A stretch of 64,000 bases of DNA. Source: CBDCYS01 sp965226245. GTDB lineage: Bacteria > Acidobacteriota > Terriglobia > Bryobacterales > UBA6623. The stretch's first letter is position 1. Each line of letters opens with the position of its first letter. Positions 35,318 to 44,038 of this stretch are shown here, piece after piece. A program made the position numbers and the translations under genes. Location of the stretch: assembly GCA_965226245.1 (NCBI GenBank), contig CBDDCL010000015.1, positions 6,820,001 through 6,884,000 on the forward strand. Direction: 5' to 3'. Below the pieces are notes generated by a model. It had not been told where the DNA came from, did no database searches, and saw only the letters and a program-made list of their open reading frames with translations.

Positions 35318-35923
35318 ATGAACTGGGATACCTTGGATCTGACCGAGCTTGGCCAAGCCTCCTGTGGCGCCTGTGAGGGGACCGGGGGACGGTTGACGAA
35401 AAAAGGGGAGATCGGCCCCTGTGAGTGCAGCCTGCGGGCGGTTTTTCGAGCGTGTTACGAGCGGTTTCGGCAATGCGTGAGACGAGAGCGGAGAATAAGC
35501 CAAGTATCGTATAAGGAGACTCCGATCGGAAAGAGCCACCGGGGTACTTGGTCGCGGAAAGAAGAGGAGTACATCGCGGACTTCGAGACTGTCTCTCGCC
35601 GTCATCTCGATGATTGGCACTACAAAGTCTTTCGCTATCACTTCGTGCTGGGAGCGGATTGGCGGCTTTGCACCCGCAAACTGGGCATCAGCCGGGGCTA
35701 CTTCTTCCATGCCACCTATCGGATCGAACAGCGCCTTGGGAGAGTTTTCTACGAACTCGAGCCCTACGCCCTCTATCCACCGCACGACTACTTCATCTTT
35801 AGGCTGGCAGGCCCCATCCAGCCCACCTGCGTGAAGCCAGACCAAAGGCCGCGGCCGCCGGCGTTTCAAATTCGCAAGCCCGGGGTGCGTCCTGACCCCG
35901 CCGAAGAGCGTGTGCCGGCCTAG
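35318..35923 (+). CDS. Cys-rich protein of unknown function
   Basis: The product is 201 residues from MNWDTLDLTELGQASCGACE. The N terminus has a probable zinc site (CGACEGTGG...GPCECS) like a small DnaJ-type or C4 finger. The rest is rich in Tyr, Arg and aromatic residues (YIADFETVSRRHLDDWHYKV, YHFVLGADWRLCTRKLGISR), and the last part, with HATYRIEQRLGRVFYEL, is reminiscent of sigma-factor-like or phage late-regulator helices. The family was not recognised. It is divergent from the cI-like gene, and its TAG stop lies in repeat D. Confidence 0.65.
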   Translation: MNWDTLDLTELGQASCGACEGTGGRLTKKGEIGPCECSLRAVFRACYERFRQCVRRERRISQVSYKETPIGKSHRGTWSRKEEEYIADFETVSRRHLDDWHYKVFRYHFVLGADWRLCTRKLGISRGYFFHATYRIEQRLGRVFYELEPYALYPPHDYFIFRLAGPIQPTCVKPDQRPRPPAFQIRKPGVRPDPAEERVPA

Positions 35924-36103
35924 CCCGCATTTCTCACCGCGTGGCGAGGCGAAGTGCGTGAGAGGCCCGTCAGTACGAGGCGCGCGCCGCTTGACGAGCG
36001 GAGGCGTACTTGACCCTGCGTTGAGCACGGCAAGCAAGCGCAACGAAGTAATGGCGGGCCTATCGCGTGCTTCGACCGTCAGGCGGTGAGAAAAGCGGGC
36101 TAG
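35920..36103 (+). repeat. Dispersed repeat family D, long form
   Basis: The 184-bp element is bounded by 21-bp inverted repeats with one mismatch (CTAGCCCGCATTTCTCACCG and its complement at 36083-36103). The short palindromic forms at 39962 and 43997 are the same ends fused. The interior is GC-rich with no gene. The leading CTAG supplies the stop of the preceding gene. Confidence 0.8.
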
Positions 36104-36303
36104 ACCCGGTGCGGCCAGCAAGTGCCGGCTGACTCCGTTAAGAGTCCGGCGTGAAAAGATCCGCGTGTTCGTGGATTGCGGTCCATTCGGCATGGCCGTT
36201 AGCCGCGCCGCGATCATGCAGGCCGAGCGATGTGGGATATGGGTGCTGGCCCGCCAACTCGCGTGCTACTGTAGAAATTCCTGTCTCGGCGTGATTGTCC
36301 CCG
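36104..36303. other. Open but unassigned stretch before IS1595 copy 3
   Basis: One plus-strand frame is open here and, with the IS removed, would run on in frame into the DUF192 gene (ALMT region at 37380). It may be an original longer N terminus or chance openness in GC-rich DNA. I could not support a product. Confidence 0.3.
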
Positions 36304-37330
36304 ATGGGGTATTTAGTTGACTCCAGTAGCCAGAATATGTTGTGGTTGGGGGCATGAAGGAGGACTACCCCCGAAACCTCGTCGAGTTGGAAGCTCGATT
36401 CTCGACCGAGGAGGCGTGCCGGGAGTACCTGCTGAAGCTGCGCTGGCCGGAGGGGTTCGTGTGCCCGCGCTGTGGGATCCAGTCCTCATGGGCCAGCAAA
36501 CGCAATCTGCTGCTCTGCGCCGACTGCGGTTACCAGGCCTCGGTGACGGCGGGCACGATTTTCCAGGACACCCGCAAGCCCTTGACGTTGTGGTTCCGGG
36601 CGGCTTGGTGGGTGACAACGCAAAAAGGCGGGGCCAGCGCGCTGGAGTTGCAGCGGGTCTTGGGTTTGGGTAGCTATGTAACCGCCTGGACCTGGCTGCA
36701 CAAGTTCCGCCGCGCCATGGTGCGCCCCGGTCGCAATCGGCTGGTCGGCCGGGTGGAGGTGGACGAAACGTATGTGGGCGGAGTCGAAGAGGGCGTCCGA
36801 GGTCGCGAAATGGTTGGCAAAGCGTTAGTTGCGGTTGCTGCCGAGGAGGATGGGCGCGGTATGGGTCGCATCCGGCTCCGTCGGATCGCGGATGCCTCAG
36901 CGGCGAGCTTGGAAGCCTTTGTCGAAGAAGCTATCCAACCTGGCAGCCTCGTGCACACCGACGGCTGGGAAGGCTATGCGGGATTGGAGAACAAAGGATA
37001 CCGCCATGAAGTCACCGTGCTGCGCGGGAAGCGGCAATCGGCGAGTAAGCTGCTGCCGAGAGTCCATCGTGTCGCCTCTCTGCTAAAGCGCTGGCTGTTG
37101 GGGACCCACCAGGGGGCTGTCAGTCACGAGTATTTGGACTACTACCTGGACGAGTTCACGTTCCGCTTCAACCGGCGGACCTCACGGTCGCGCGGCAAAC
37201 TTTTCTATCGCCTCCTCCAGCAGGCGGTCGCCGCCGACCCTGCTCCCTATAAGACAATGGTCGAGGCCACCAGGGCCGGCACCCCCACCCCCAAGATGTA
37301 GTGGCTACTGGAGTCAACTAAATACCCCAT
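36304..37330 (+). mobile_element. IS1595-family element, copy 3
   Basis: This is a complete 1027-bp element with perfect 8-bp target duplications TGTCCCCG at 36296-36303 and 37331-37338. The left inverted repeat differs from other copies by one base at position 30 (CCAGAATATG instead of CCACAATATG), which also breaks the palindrome near the transposase start. The target is flanked by AT on both sides, as are the element tips. Confidence 0.95.
36354..37301 (+). CDS. IS1595-family transposase (copy 3)
   Basis: The protein is identical to that of copy 2 (zinc ribbon plus ISXO2-like DDE domain, 315 residues), so this is a recent transposition. The same two start choices exist (ATG here, GTG 12 bases upstream). 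Confidence 0.93.
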   Translation: MKEDYPRNLVELEARFSTEEACREYLLKLRWPEGFVCPRCGIQSSWASKRNLLLCADCGYQASVTAGTIFQDTRKPLTLWFRAAWWVTTQKGGASALELQRVLGLGSYVTAWTWLHKFRRAMVRPGRNRLVGRVEVDETYVGGVEEGVRGREMVGKALVAVAAEEDGRGMGRIRLRRIADASAASLEAFVEEAIQPGSLVHTDGWEGYAGLENKGYRHEVTVLRGKRQSASKLLPRVHRVASLLKRWLLGTHQGAVSHEYLDYYLDEFTFRFNRRTSRSRGKLFYRLLQQAVAADPAPYKTMVEATRAGTPTPKM

Positions 37331-37388
37331 TGTCCCCGATGATGACGGTCAGCGGAAACAGGCGTCAGTCCGCCCAATAGCGGTGCTT

Positions 37389-37748
37389 ATGACCAGGGTC
37401 GCGATTCGTAACAGCTCGAAGCAGGTCGTTCTCGGGGATGCAATCACCGTAGCTGACACGGCCGCAACTCGCCGCACCGGCCTTCTCCGGCGCCAGGGTC
37501 TGGCCCAAGGAGAAGGTTTGTGGATCGTACCATGCGAGGCGGTCCACACGTTTCGGATGAACTTTCCGATAGACGTTCTTTTCATTGACCGCGACAAGCG
37601 CGTGACGAAGATCGTTGCGAACATGAAGCGTTCCCGCATGGCGATGAGCTGGCGGGCTCGCAGCGTGATCGAGCTGCCGGCTGGTACAGCCGAAAAAACA
37701 GGCACCGAAGTCGGTGACAAGCTTGAGGTTCAGAAACTGGACGGGTAG
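37389..37748 (+). CDS. DUF192 domain protein
   Basis: The product is 119 residues and consists of one DUF192 domain: VLGDAITVADTAATRRTGLL, RRQGLAQGEGLWIVPCEAVH, TFRMNFPIDVLFIDRDKRV, SVIELPAGTAEKTGTEVGD. The family is widespread and its role is unproven. It usually has a signal peptide, absent here, so the N terminus may have been altered by the IS1595 copy 58 bp upstream. A GTG two codons earlier is an alternative start. Confidence 0.85.
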   Translation: MTRVAIRNSSKQVVLGDAITVADTAATRRTGLLRRQGLAQGEGLWIVPCEAVHTFRMNFPIDVLFIDRDKRVTKIVANMKRSRMAMSWRARSVIELPAGTAEKTGTEVGDKLEVQKLDG

Positions 37749-38267
37749 TCTCCGCCCGCGAAACACAACGCGGGTTTGTTCCCGGTCGTGCCCGTAGGCG
37801 GTTAATCAACCCGTGCGAGCCCAGGCATTTTCTCCCCGCGCACAAGGGCCGTTCCCGGTGACGGCCCGGACCATCTCGCTTAAACCGGGTCATCTTACTT
37901 GTCTCCCTGCTGACGATCGCGGCGGGGATCATCGTTTGGGCCGGCCCGGCCGCTGATGGTCGGCCGTACTTGTGATCACGAGCGGCCTGAGACTTTGGGT
38001 GCACGCGTTTGCGGTCTTTGCGGGGCAGCCCCGGGGGAAACAACGTTCCGTTTGCTTCCTGAAGGACAACAGCCCCGGCAAACCGAACCGGCGCTCGGCG
38101 CTTCCAAAGACAGAAAAGACATGAGCGAGGACGGCAAACCGTCGTCTCCGAGCCGCCCTGCGAACTGAGTCCACATCCTCCGATTTCAAGCGGGGTTGAC
38201 CATGCAGCCGGCGACGCGCCGTTTGTAAGAAATTTTCGCGCCGACGCCTGGGGGGCCGAGGGCGGTC
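37749..38267. other. Stretch with no assignable gene
   Basis: A short frame around 37880-37975 encodes one hydrophobic helix (LNRVILLVSLLTIAAGIIVW) but lacks a credible start. Nothing else could be assigned. The stretch is about 520 bp between DUF192 and the convergent radical SAM gene. Confidence 0.4.
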
Positions 38268-39806
38268 CTAGCCCGGTGCGCCGGCTTCGAGCGTCTTTCC
38301 CGAGCCGCGGTAGGAGACTCGGGCGCGAGCCAGCAGGGTCGCGATCGAGCGCCAGTTTTGAGCGATCGCCCGCAAGCGCTGGAGTCGGCCCACCTGCGGG
38401 AAGTAGATGCCCCGAAAGGCGATGCGCGCGAACAGGTGGGTAATCTGTTCGCCGATGGGCTTGGAGGCGAGATAATCGATGGCTTCGCGGTTGCGCTGAG
38501 GGCTGTAGGACGATCGCCACGCGTGATCGACTTCCTGGCGGGCTTCGCGGATGGTCATCTTGAGCGGCTTGTGGGCCATCACGAACGGGGCGAAATCCAT
38601 CCAGTGCTTGGGCCGCTCCAGCCGCCCGCTCGAGAGCAAGCGATCGTAGAGCGGGGTTGCGGGGAACGGCGTCAGTTGGCCGAACACGGGCAGGCCGGGC
38701 GGCCAAGTGCTGATCTTGTCCAGAGTTTTCTGGGCCGCTCCAGTGGTGTCGTTGTCCATGCCGAAGATGAACGAAGTGATGGCGTAGATGTTGCGTTCGG
38801 CCAGGCTTTCGAGAACGCCCTGGTAGCTCGCGGGATTGCTGAAACTCTTGTTGACGTCCTTCAAGTTCTCTTCATCGATCGACTCCATGCCGATGAAGAT
38901 CCAGCGGCCGCCGGCTTCGGCGATGAGATCGACGAGCTCTTTGTCCTCGAGCAGATTGGCGCTGATTTGGGCCACCCAGGGAATCTGGGCGCCGGCGGCG
39001 ATCATGTCGCGCAGCAGCGACTTGGTTCGTTTGCGATTGATGGCGAAATTATCGTCGACGAAGAAGACAGCGAATTGGCCGTGTTCTTGGCGGGCGCGCT
39101 GCTTGAGGCGCAGCAGCTCCCCGATGATGCTCTCATTCGACCGAAACCGCAGTGAGTCCCCGAAAAAGCCGGTCACCGTGCAAAACTCGCAGCCGTAAGG
39201 ACAGCCGCGGCCGGATTCGATGGGGATGACGTGGAACGATCCCCAGCCGCCGGCCACCTTGCTCAGCCGCGAACGCAAGACTTTCGGCACCATATTGAAC
39301 TGGCTCAGGTCCAGGTCGCCCCAGCCGATCTCGGGGTAATGGTCCAGGCTCGGCTTACGCTCCTTGCCAGCGGCGTCGACGGGCTCGTAGAGTTCTTTGA
39401 GGCGCCCCTGAGCTGCGTCTTCGACGACGACGGGCCAGGTCTCATCGGCCTCGCCGACGGCTACGGCGTCGGCGTGACGCGGCCCGCCGTCGCGCCCCAG
39501 CGCCTCGTCGGGCAGTTCGGTCACGTGGGGCCCGCCCATCACGACCGGGACTCCGGTTTTGCGAATAGCGTCGGCCATTTGGTAGGCGCGGGCGATCATG
39601 CGGGTCATGGCTCCGATGCCGACCAGGCCGATGTCGTTCGCGCGAACGAAGTCGGCCAACTGCGACTCGGTCATGGGTTTGGCGTTGCCGTCGATGAGGA
39701 GGACCTCGTGACCGGCCGGCGTGAGCTTCTGGAGCAGGAACATCCAGAGGTGGGGCATGGAGTTGCGGGTGACCCCGTTGTCCGGGTTGTAGAGAAGGAT
39801 TTTCAT
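38268..39806 (-). CDS. B12-binding domain radical SAM protein
   Basis: The product is 512 residues. Residues 1-135 form a cobalamin-binding Rossmann-like domain (IGLVGIGAMTRMIARAYQMA, VPVVMGGPHVTELPDEAL). The radical SAM cluster motif is CPYGCEFC, preceded by IPIESGRG, with VFFVDDNFAINR and GRWIFIGMESIDEENLK downstream, as in B12-dependent methyltransferases and cyclases. It lacks the His-rich B12 motif DxHxxG, common in this class. Candidate roles are methylation or rearrangement of a lipid or natural product; no pathway genes are adjacent. Confidence 0.88.
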   Translation of the reverse strand: MKILLYNPDNGVTRNSMPHLWMFLLQKLTPAGHEVLLIDGNAKPMTESQLADFVRANDIGLVGIGAMTRMIARAYQMADAIRKTGVPVVMGGPHVTELPDEALGRDGGPRHADAVAVGEADETWPVVVEDAAQGRLKELYEPVDAAGKERKPSLDHYPEIGWGDLDLSQFNMVPKVLRSRLSKVAGGWGSFHVIPIESGRGCPYGCEFCTVTGFFGDSLRFRSNESIIGELLRLKQRARQEHGQFAVFFVDDNFAINRKRTKSLLRDMIAAGAQIPWVAQISANLLEDKELVDLIAEAGGRWIFIGMESIDEENLKDVNKSFSNPASYQGVLESLAERNIYAITSFIFGMDNDTTGAAQKTLDKISTWPPGLPVFGQLTPFPATPLYDRLLSSGRLERPKHWMDFAPFVMAHKPLKMTIREARQEVDHAWRSSYSPQRNREAIDYLASKPIGEQITHLFARIAFRGIYFPQVGRLQRLRAIAQNWRSIATLLARARVSYRGSGKTLEAGAPG

Positions 39807-39961
39807 GGCTCGTTCGCTTCCTCGATCATCGAGGCCTTGGTCCGAACTAGCCGCGGGCTGCGAGGCGGATTCAAGATCAAGAGGCGTATACCTACAACCT
39901 TACAACATTGAAGTCGGATGCGAAACGGCTTCGGATGGGAAATCTCGAGCACCCTCAGCGA

Positions 39962-40009
39962 CAACTAGCCCGGTTTTCTCACCACGTGGCGAGAAAAGCG
40001 CCCTAGTTG
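39962..40009 (+). repeat. Dispersed palindrome family D, short copy
   Basis: This 48-bp near-perfect palindrome (CAACTAGCCCGGTTTTCTCA, centre CCACGTGG, ends CTAGTTG) can form a long hairpin. It lies between a minus-strand start and a minus-strand stop. A close relative is at 43997-44038 and the long form at 35920-36103. Confidence 0.88.
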
Positions 40010-40356
40010 GCCTGCGTCGGTGTGCTTGTGGCCAGACGGTGCGCTCGAAGCCGTCGTCTGGCGCTGGAAGCTATTCCCGGCTGGCGAAACCACTCTGGTT
40101 GTTCAACCGCCGCCAGCGAAAAGCGCCGAGGAGAATCGATGCGAGACTCCGTGCATGGAACAGGACTCGGGAGCAGGCAAAGCGAATGTATCGGACCCGC
40201 CTGAGCAGCCTGAGCTCAATGGTCATTTTCTCTTCCGGTACGAAGACGGCTTCCACTTGTCCAGGCGGGCTGAAGGGCACGAGCCTTCTCCATAGGACGC
40301 CCGCCTTGTTCTTGTACCCCGCGAGCAGCGCCAGATGAAGCCAAAGTTCGTCTTTA

Positions 40357-41383
40357 ATGGGGTATTTAGTTGACTCCAGTAGCCACAATATGTTGTGGTT
40401 GGGGGCATGAAGGAGGACTACCCCCGAAACCTCGTCGAGTTGGAAGCTCGATTCTCGACCGAGGAGGCGTGCCGGGAGTACCTGCTGAAGCTGCGCTGGC
40501 CGGAGGGGTTCGTGTGCCCGCGCTGTGGGATCCAGTCCTCATGGGCCAGCAAACGCAATCTGCTGCTCTGCGCCGACTGCGGTTACCAGGCCTCGGTGAC
40601 GGCGGGCACGATTTTCCAGGACACCCGCAAGCCCTTGACGTTGTGGTTCCGGGCGGCTTGGTGGGTGACAACGCAAAAAGGCGGGGCCAGCGCGCTGGAG
40701 TTGCAGCGGGTCTTGGGTTTGGGTAGCTATGTAACCGCCTGGACCTGGCTGCACAAGTTCCGCCGCGCCATGGTGCGCCCCGGTCGCAATCGGCTGGTCG
40801 GCCGGGTGGAGGTGGACGAAACGTATGTGGGCGGAGTCGAAGAGGGCGTCCGAGGTCGCGAAATGGTTGGCAAAGCGTTAGTTGCGGTTGCTGCCGAGGA
40901 GGATGGGCGCGGTATGGGTCGCATCCGGCTCCGTCGGATCGCGGATGCCTCAGCGGCGAGCTTGGAAGCCTTTGTCGAAGAAGCTATCCAACCTGGCAGC
41001 CTCGTGCACACCGACGGCTGGGAAGGCTATGCGGGATTGGAGAACAAAGGATACCGCCATGAAGTCACCGTGCTGCGCGGGAAGCGGCAATCGGCGAGTA
41101 AGCTGCTGCCGAGAGTCCATCGTGTCGCCTCTCTGCTAAAGCGCTGGCTGTTGGGGACCCACCAGGGGGCTGTCAGTCACGAGTATTTGGACTACTACCT
41201 GGACGAGTTCACGTTCCGCTTCAACCGGCGGACCTCACGGTCGCGCGGCAAACTTTTCTATCGCCTCCTCCAGCAGGCGGTCGCCGCCGACCCTGCTCCC
41301 TATAAGACAATGGTCGAGGCCACCAGGGCCGGCACCCCCACCCCCAAGATGTAGTGGCTACTGGAGTCAACTAAATACCCCAT
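40357..41383 (+). mobile_element. IS1595-family element, copy 4
   Basis: This is a complete 1027-bp element with perfect 8-bp target duplications CGTCTTTA at 40349-40356 and 41384-41391 and 30-bp inverted repeats. It interrupts the nucleotidyltransferase-like gene in the opposite orientation. Confidence 0.96.
40407..41354 (+). CDS. IS1595-family transposase (copy 4)
   Basis: The protein is identical to those of copies 2 and 3 (315 residues, zinc ribbon and DDE domain). Identity across three loci and intact target duplications show that the element was active recently. Confidence 0.93.
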   Translation: MKEDYPRNLVELEARFSTEEACREYLLKLRWPEGFVCPRCGIQSSWASKRNLLLCADCGYQASVTAGTIFQDTRKPLTLWFRAAWWVTTQKGGASALELQRVLGLGSYVTAWTWLHKFRRAMVRPGRNRLVGRVEVDETYVGGVEEGVRGREMVGKALVAVAAEEDGRGMGRIRLRRIADASAASLEAFVEEAIQPGSLVHTDGWEGYAGLENKGYRHEVTVLRGKRQSASKLLPRVHRVASLLKRWLLGTHQGAVSHEYLDYYLDEFTFRFNRRTSRSRGKLFYRLLQQAVAADPAPYKTMVEATRAGTPTPKM

Positions 41384-42670
41384 CGTCTTTATTGGGTTGA
41401 AAGCGGGAAAGGACTGCTGAAGCCGCATAGTGTTGAAGCCATAGCTGGACCGGTCCCGGAAGTTTTTCCGCCTCTACTCTGACGGCCTCCGGCAAGGCCG
41501 AGCCAAACCAGCGGTGGGCCAGAACCAGCGGAACCGCCTGAAAGCTTCGCAGAGCCGGCGAGTGCAGCTCGCTCCAGCGGCGCCAGAAGGCTTCGCTGGG
41601 TCCCTGATTCTCCATGAAAAAAGCCAGCTCATAAACGTGGCAAGGCTTCAAATCACCCCGCAGCAGATGCCGCAAGACGTGCAAAGCCGCATAGCCTAGC
41701 TGGTCGGCATCGCAGAACGCCGGGATCGGTTGCCCTTCAAACGGCGCCAGCACGCGCCGGGCCCGGAACTCTTCGAGCCCGTCCACCTGAAAACACTCCG
41801 TCGCCGGGTCCCATAGACGGAAGTGCAGTTCGACAACAGGAGGTATTTCCGGATCGAAGTAGTCGCCTTTCCACAGCCACCCGGTTTTGCGGGCCATGGG
41901 AGGCAAGTGGTCCGCTCTCAGCCGCCCTTTGCCACCCATGGACTCAAAACCCAGTTCTACGAGCGCTTGATGGGCCCTTTGGACGTCCGCCGGGGAGCAC
42001 AACAAATCGAGGTCGTACTGAGCCCGCAGCAAAGGACTGGGCACAAATCGCGGCGCCTGCAGAAAACCCTTGAGAAGGATGTGGCCGATTCCGAGCGACT
42101 GCAAACGGCCGGCTACCTGAAAATATTCCTGTTTCAGTTTCGCGAGTCTCCGGCCGTTTGCTTCGAAATTACTCTCGGCGCGCCGGCGGACGAAGTCAGG
42201 CAAGTTCTCCCGGCGCCTGGAAGCCAAAAGGAGAGTCAACCCGGAGCGGTCCGAGAACTCCAGAGCTTGACGCCATTGGCCGTCGGAGAGCGATTGGAGG
42301 TGTTCCGCCGAGGAGTGATGGAACGCGAGGGCGCGCAGAACGGCTGCCGCGCCCGCCGGAAGGCCACTGAGCCGATGCCATCGAACAGGAGACACTTCCC
42401 CACTTTACGACGCCCGCCCGTGAGAAAGCCCGGCTCCGGCGAATTGTCGCTCGATGGCTCGGTCATGGGTTCAGCGAGGAGGCTAGGCGGCGGCCGGCGG
42501 CGGTCGATGGAGCAGGCATCGGAGTGGTATCGTGTGTAGTTTGACGTTCACGGCGCAAAGCTTTTCGCCTGGACATACGATTATATGAATGCGACAAGGA
42601 ACTTCTTGTTGCGCCAGACCCCAGCGGTCCAGGTAAAGTCCTGGCTTCTCCCAAGGTCGTCAAAACCCAC

Positions 42671-43999
42671 ATGTCTACCAGAAAGCTCGCATTTCTGCCC
42701 GCTCTATTGTTGCTGGTGCTCGTCGTCACAACCACCGAAGCCTGGGCGGCCGGGGACGAGCACAGCGGCCACATCAAGGTAGCGAACGTCCTTTTCTCCC
42801 TTGTGATTCTGTTGCTTGCCGCGAAAATCGGAGGCGAGCTTTTCGAGCGCTGGAATCAGCCGGCAGTGTTGGGGGAACTGGTCTTCGGCGTGATTCTCGG
42901 AAATCTCAGTCTGGTGGGCATTTTCGCTTTGGATCCCATCAAGACCCATGCCGGCATCGCCTTTGCAGCGGAGATCGGAGTTATTCTGCTGCTGTTCGAG
43001 GTGGGGCTCGAATCCAATCTGGACGAGCTGCTGGCGGTCGGATCTTCGGCAGCCTTCGTGGCTGTCTTGGGCGTTGTGGTCCCGGTGGTGCTGGGCTATG
43101 GAGTGTCCTCCTGGTTTCTGCCGGATTCGGCCTGGTATGTGCACTTGTTCGTGGGCGCGACACTGGCGGCGACCAGCGTCGGGATCACAGCGCGCGTTCT
43201 CAAAGACATCGGCAAGATGAACACCCCGGAGGCCCGCATTATCCTGGGGGCGGCGGTGGTGGATGACGTTCTGGGCCTGATCATCCTGGCGGTCGTCAGC
43301 GGGCTGGTGACATCGATCGGAGCCGACGGAGGCTCGGAGATTTCGCTGCTGCCGGTTCTTGCGATTATCGGCAAAGCCGTTGCCTTTCTGGCCGTCGCCG
43401 TGGTCGCAGGGAGGGCGCTAGCCGGCAAGGTCTTGCATCTCGGGTCGTTCGCCCGCGTCGCGGGAATGCCGATTATCCTGACGGTGTGCTACTGCTTCGT
43501 GGTGGCCGGCATCGCGGAAGTCGTGGGTCTGGCGCCCATTGTCGGCGCCTTCGCCGCCGGGCTGGTTCTCGACAGCACCCACTATCAGGGCTACGCATCG
43601 ATGCGCGAACGGAAAATCGAAGAACTGCTGGTGCCCCTCAGCGCGACGCTGGTACCAATTTTCTTCGTTTTGATGGGCATGAAAGTGGATCTCGCTGTTT
43701 TTGGATCTTCCAGTGTTCTGCAGTTTGCCGCCGTTTTGAGTCTGGCCGCTATCGCCGGCAAACAGATCTGTTCGCTCGGTGTTTTGGAGAAAGGTCTCAA
43801 CCGCATCGTCATTGGTGTGGGAATGATTCCGCGCGGAGAGGTTGGGCTCATCTTCGCGGGCATCGGAGCCTCTCTGTTCGTGGCCGGCGAGCCGGTCTTT
43901 TCCTCGGAAACCTTCTCGGCGATAGTGGTGATGGTGATGGTGACGACTCTCGCGACGCCGCCGCTGCTCAAAGCCTTGTTCACCAACTCCAACAAGTAG
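42671..43999 (+). CDS. CPA2-family cation:proton antiporter
   Basis: The product is 442 residues with an N-terminal hydrophobic leader (LAFLPALLLLVLVVTTTEAW) and about 12 membrane segments. It has ALGELVFG-like VLGELVFGVILGNLSLVG, LLLFEVGLESNLDELL, the family's LGAAVVDDVLGLIIL with the paired Asp of CPA2 transport sites, and IPRGEVGLIFAGIGASLF. It exchanges Na+ or K+ for H+ in the inner membrane. No TrkA-N domain is fused. Its TAG stop forms one end of palindrome D. Confidence 0.92.
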   Translation: MSTRKLAFLPALLLLVLVVTTTEAWAAGDEHSGHIKVANVLFSLVILLLAAKIGGELFERWNQPAVLGELVFGVILGNLSLVGIFALDPIKTHAGIAFAAEIGVILLLFEVGLESNLDELLAVGSSAAFVAVLGVVVPVVLGYGVSSWFLPDSAWYVHLFVGATLAATSVGITARVLKDIGKMNTPEARIILGAAVVDDVLGLIILAVVSGLVTSIGADGGSEISLLPVLAIIGKAVAFLAVAVVAGRALAGKVLHLGSFARVAGMPIILTVCYCFVVAGIAEVVGLAPIVGAFAAGLVLDSTHYQGYASMRERKIEELLVPLSATLVPIFFVLMGMKVDLAVFGSSSVLQFAAVLSLAAIAGKQICSLGVLEKGLNRIVIGVGMIPRGEVGLIFAGIGASLFVAGEPVFSSETFSAIVVMVMVTTLATPPLLKALFTNSNK

Positions 44000-44038
44000 C
44001 CCGCTTTTCTCGCCACGTGGTGAGAAAAGCGTCGCTAG
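43997..44038 (+). repeat. Dispersed palindrome family D, shared stop-codon copy
   Basis: The palindrome TAGCCCGCTTTTCTCGCCAC, GTGGTGAGAAAAGCG, ending CTAG lies exactly between two convergent genes. Its first three bases are the stop of the antiporter and its CTA near the right end is the stop of the minus-strand hydrolase. It can fold into a hairpin on both strands and probably terminates both transcripts. Confidence 0.88.

Larger units (their letters stand above)
40071..42395 (-). pseudogene. Nucleotidyltransferase-like gene split by IS1595
   Basis: The 5' part (42395 to 41384) encodes a PF14907-like uncharacterised nucleotidyltransferase: GIGHILLKGFLQAPRFVPSP, AQYDLDLLCSPADVQRAH, PPVVELHFRLWDP, DQLGYAALHVLRHLLRGD. 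IS1595 copy 4 sits after codon 337. Removing the element and one copy of the 8-bp duplication restores one frame of 430 codons, continuing DELWLHLALLAGYKNKAGVL to a stop at 40071. The start is a GTG at 42395. This family often occurs in capsule, exopolysaccharide or lasso-type clusters. As it stands the gene gives a shortened protein ending NKDDGVFS. Confidence 0.85.

Noticed and set aside
37582..38706. 374-codon minus-strand frame across the DUF192 and radical SAM genes
   Set aside because: It overlaps two well-supported genes on opposite strands and its product is low-complexity Arg/Pro-rich.
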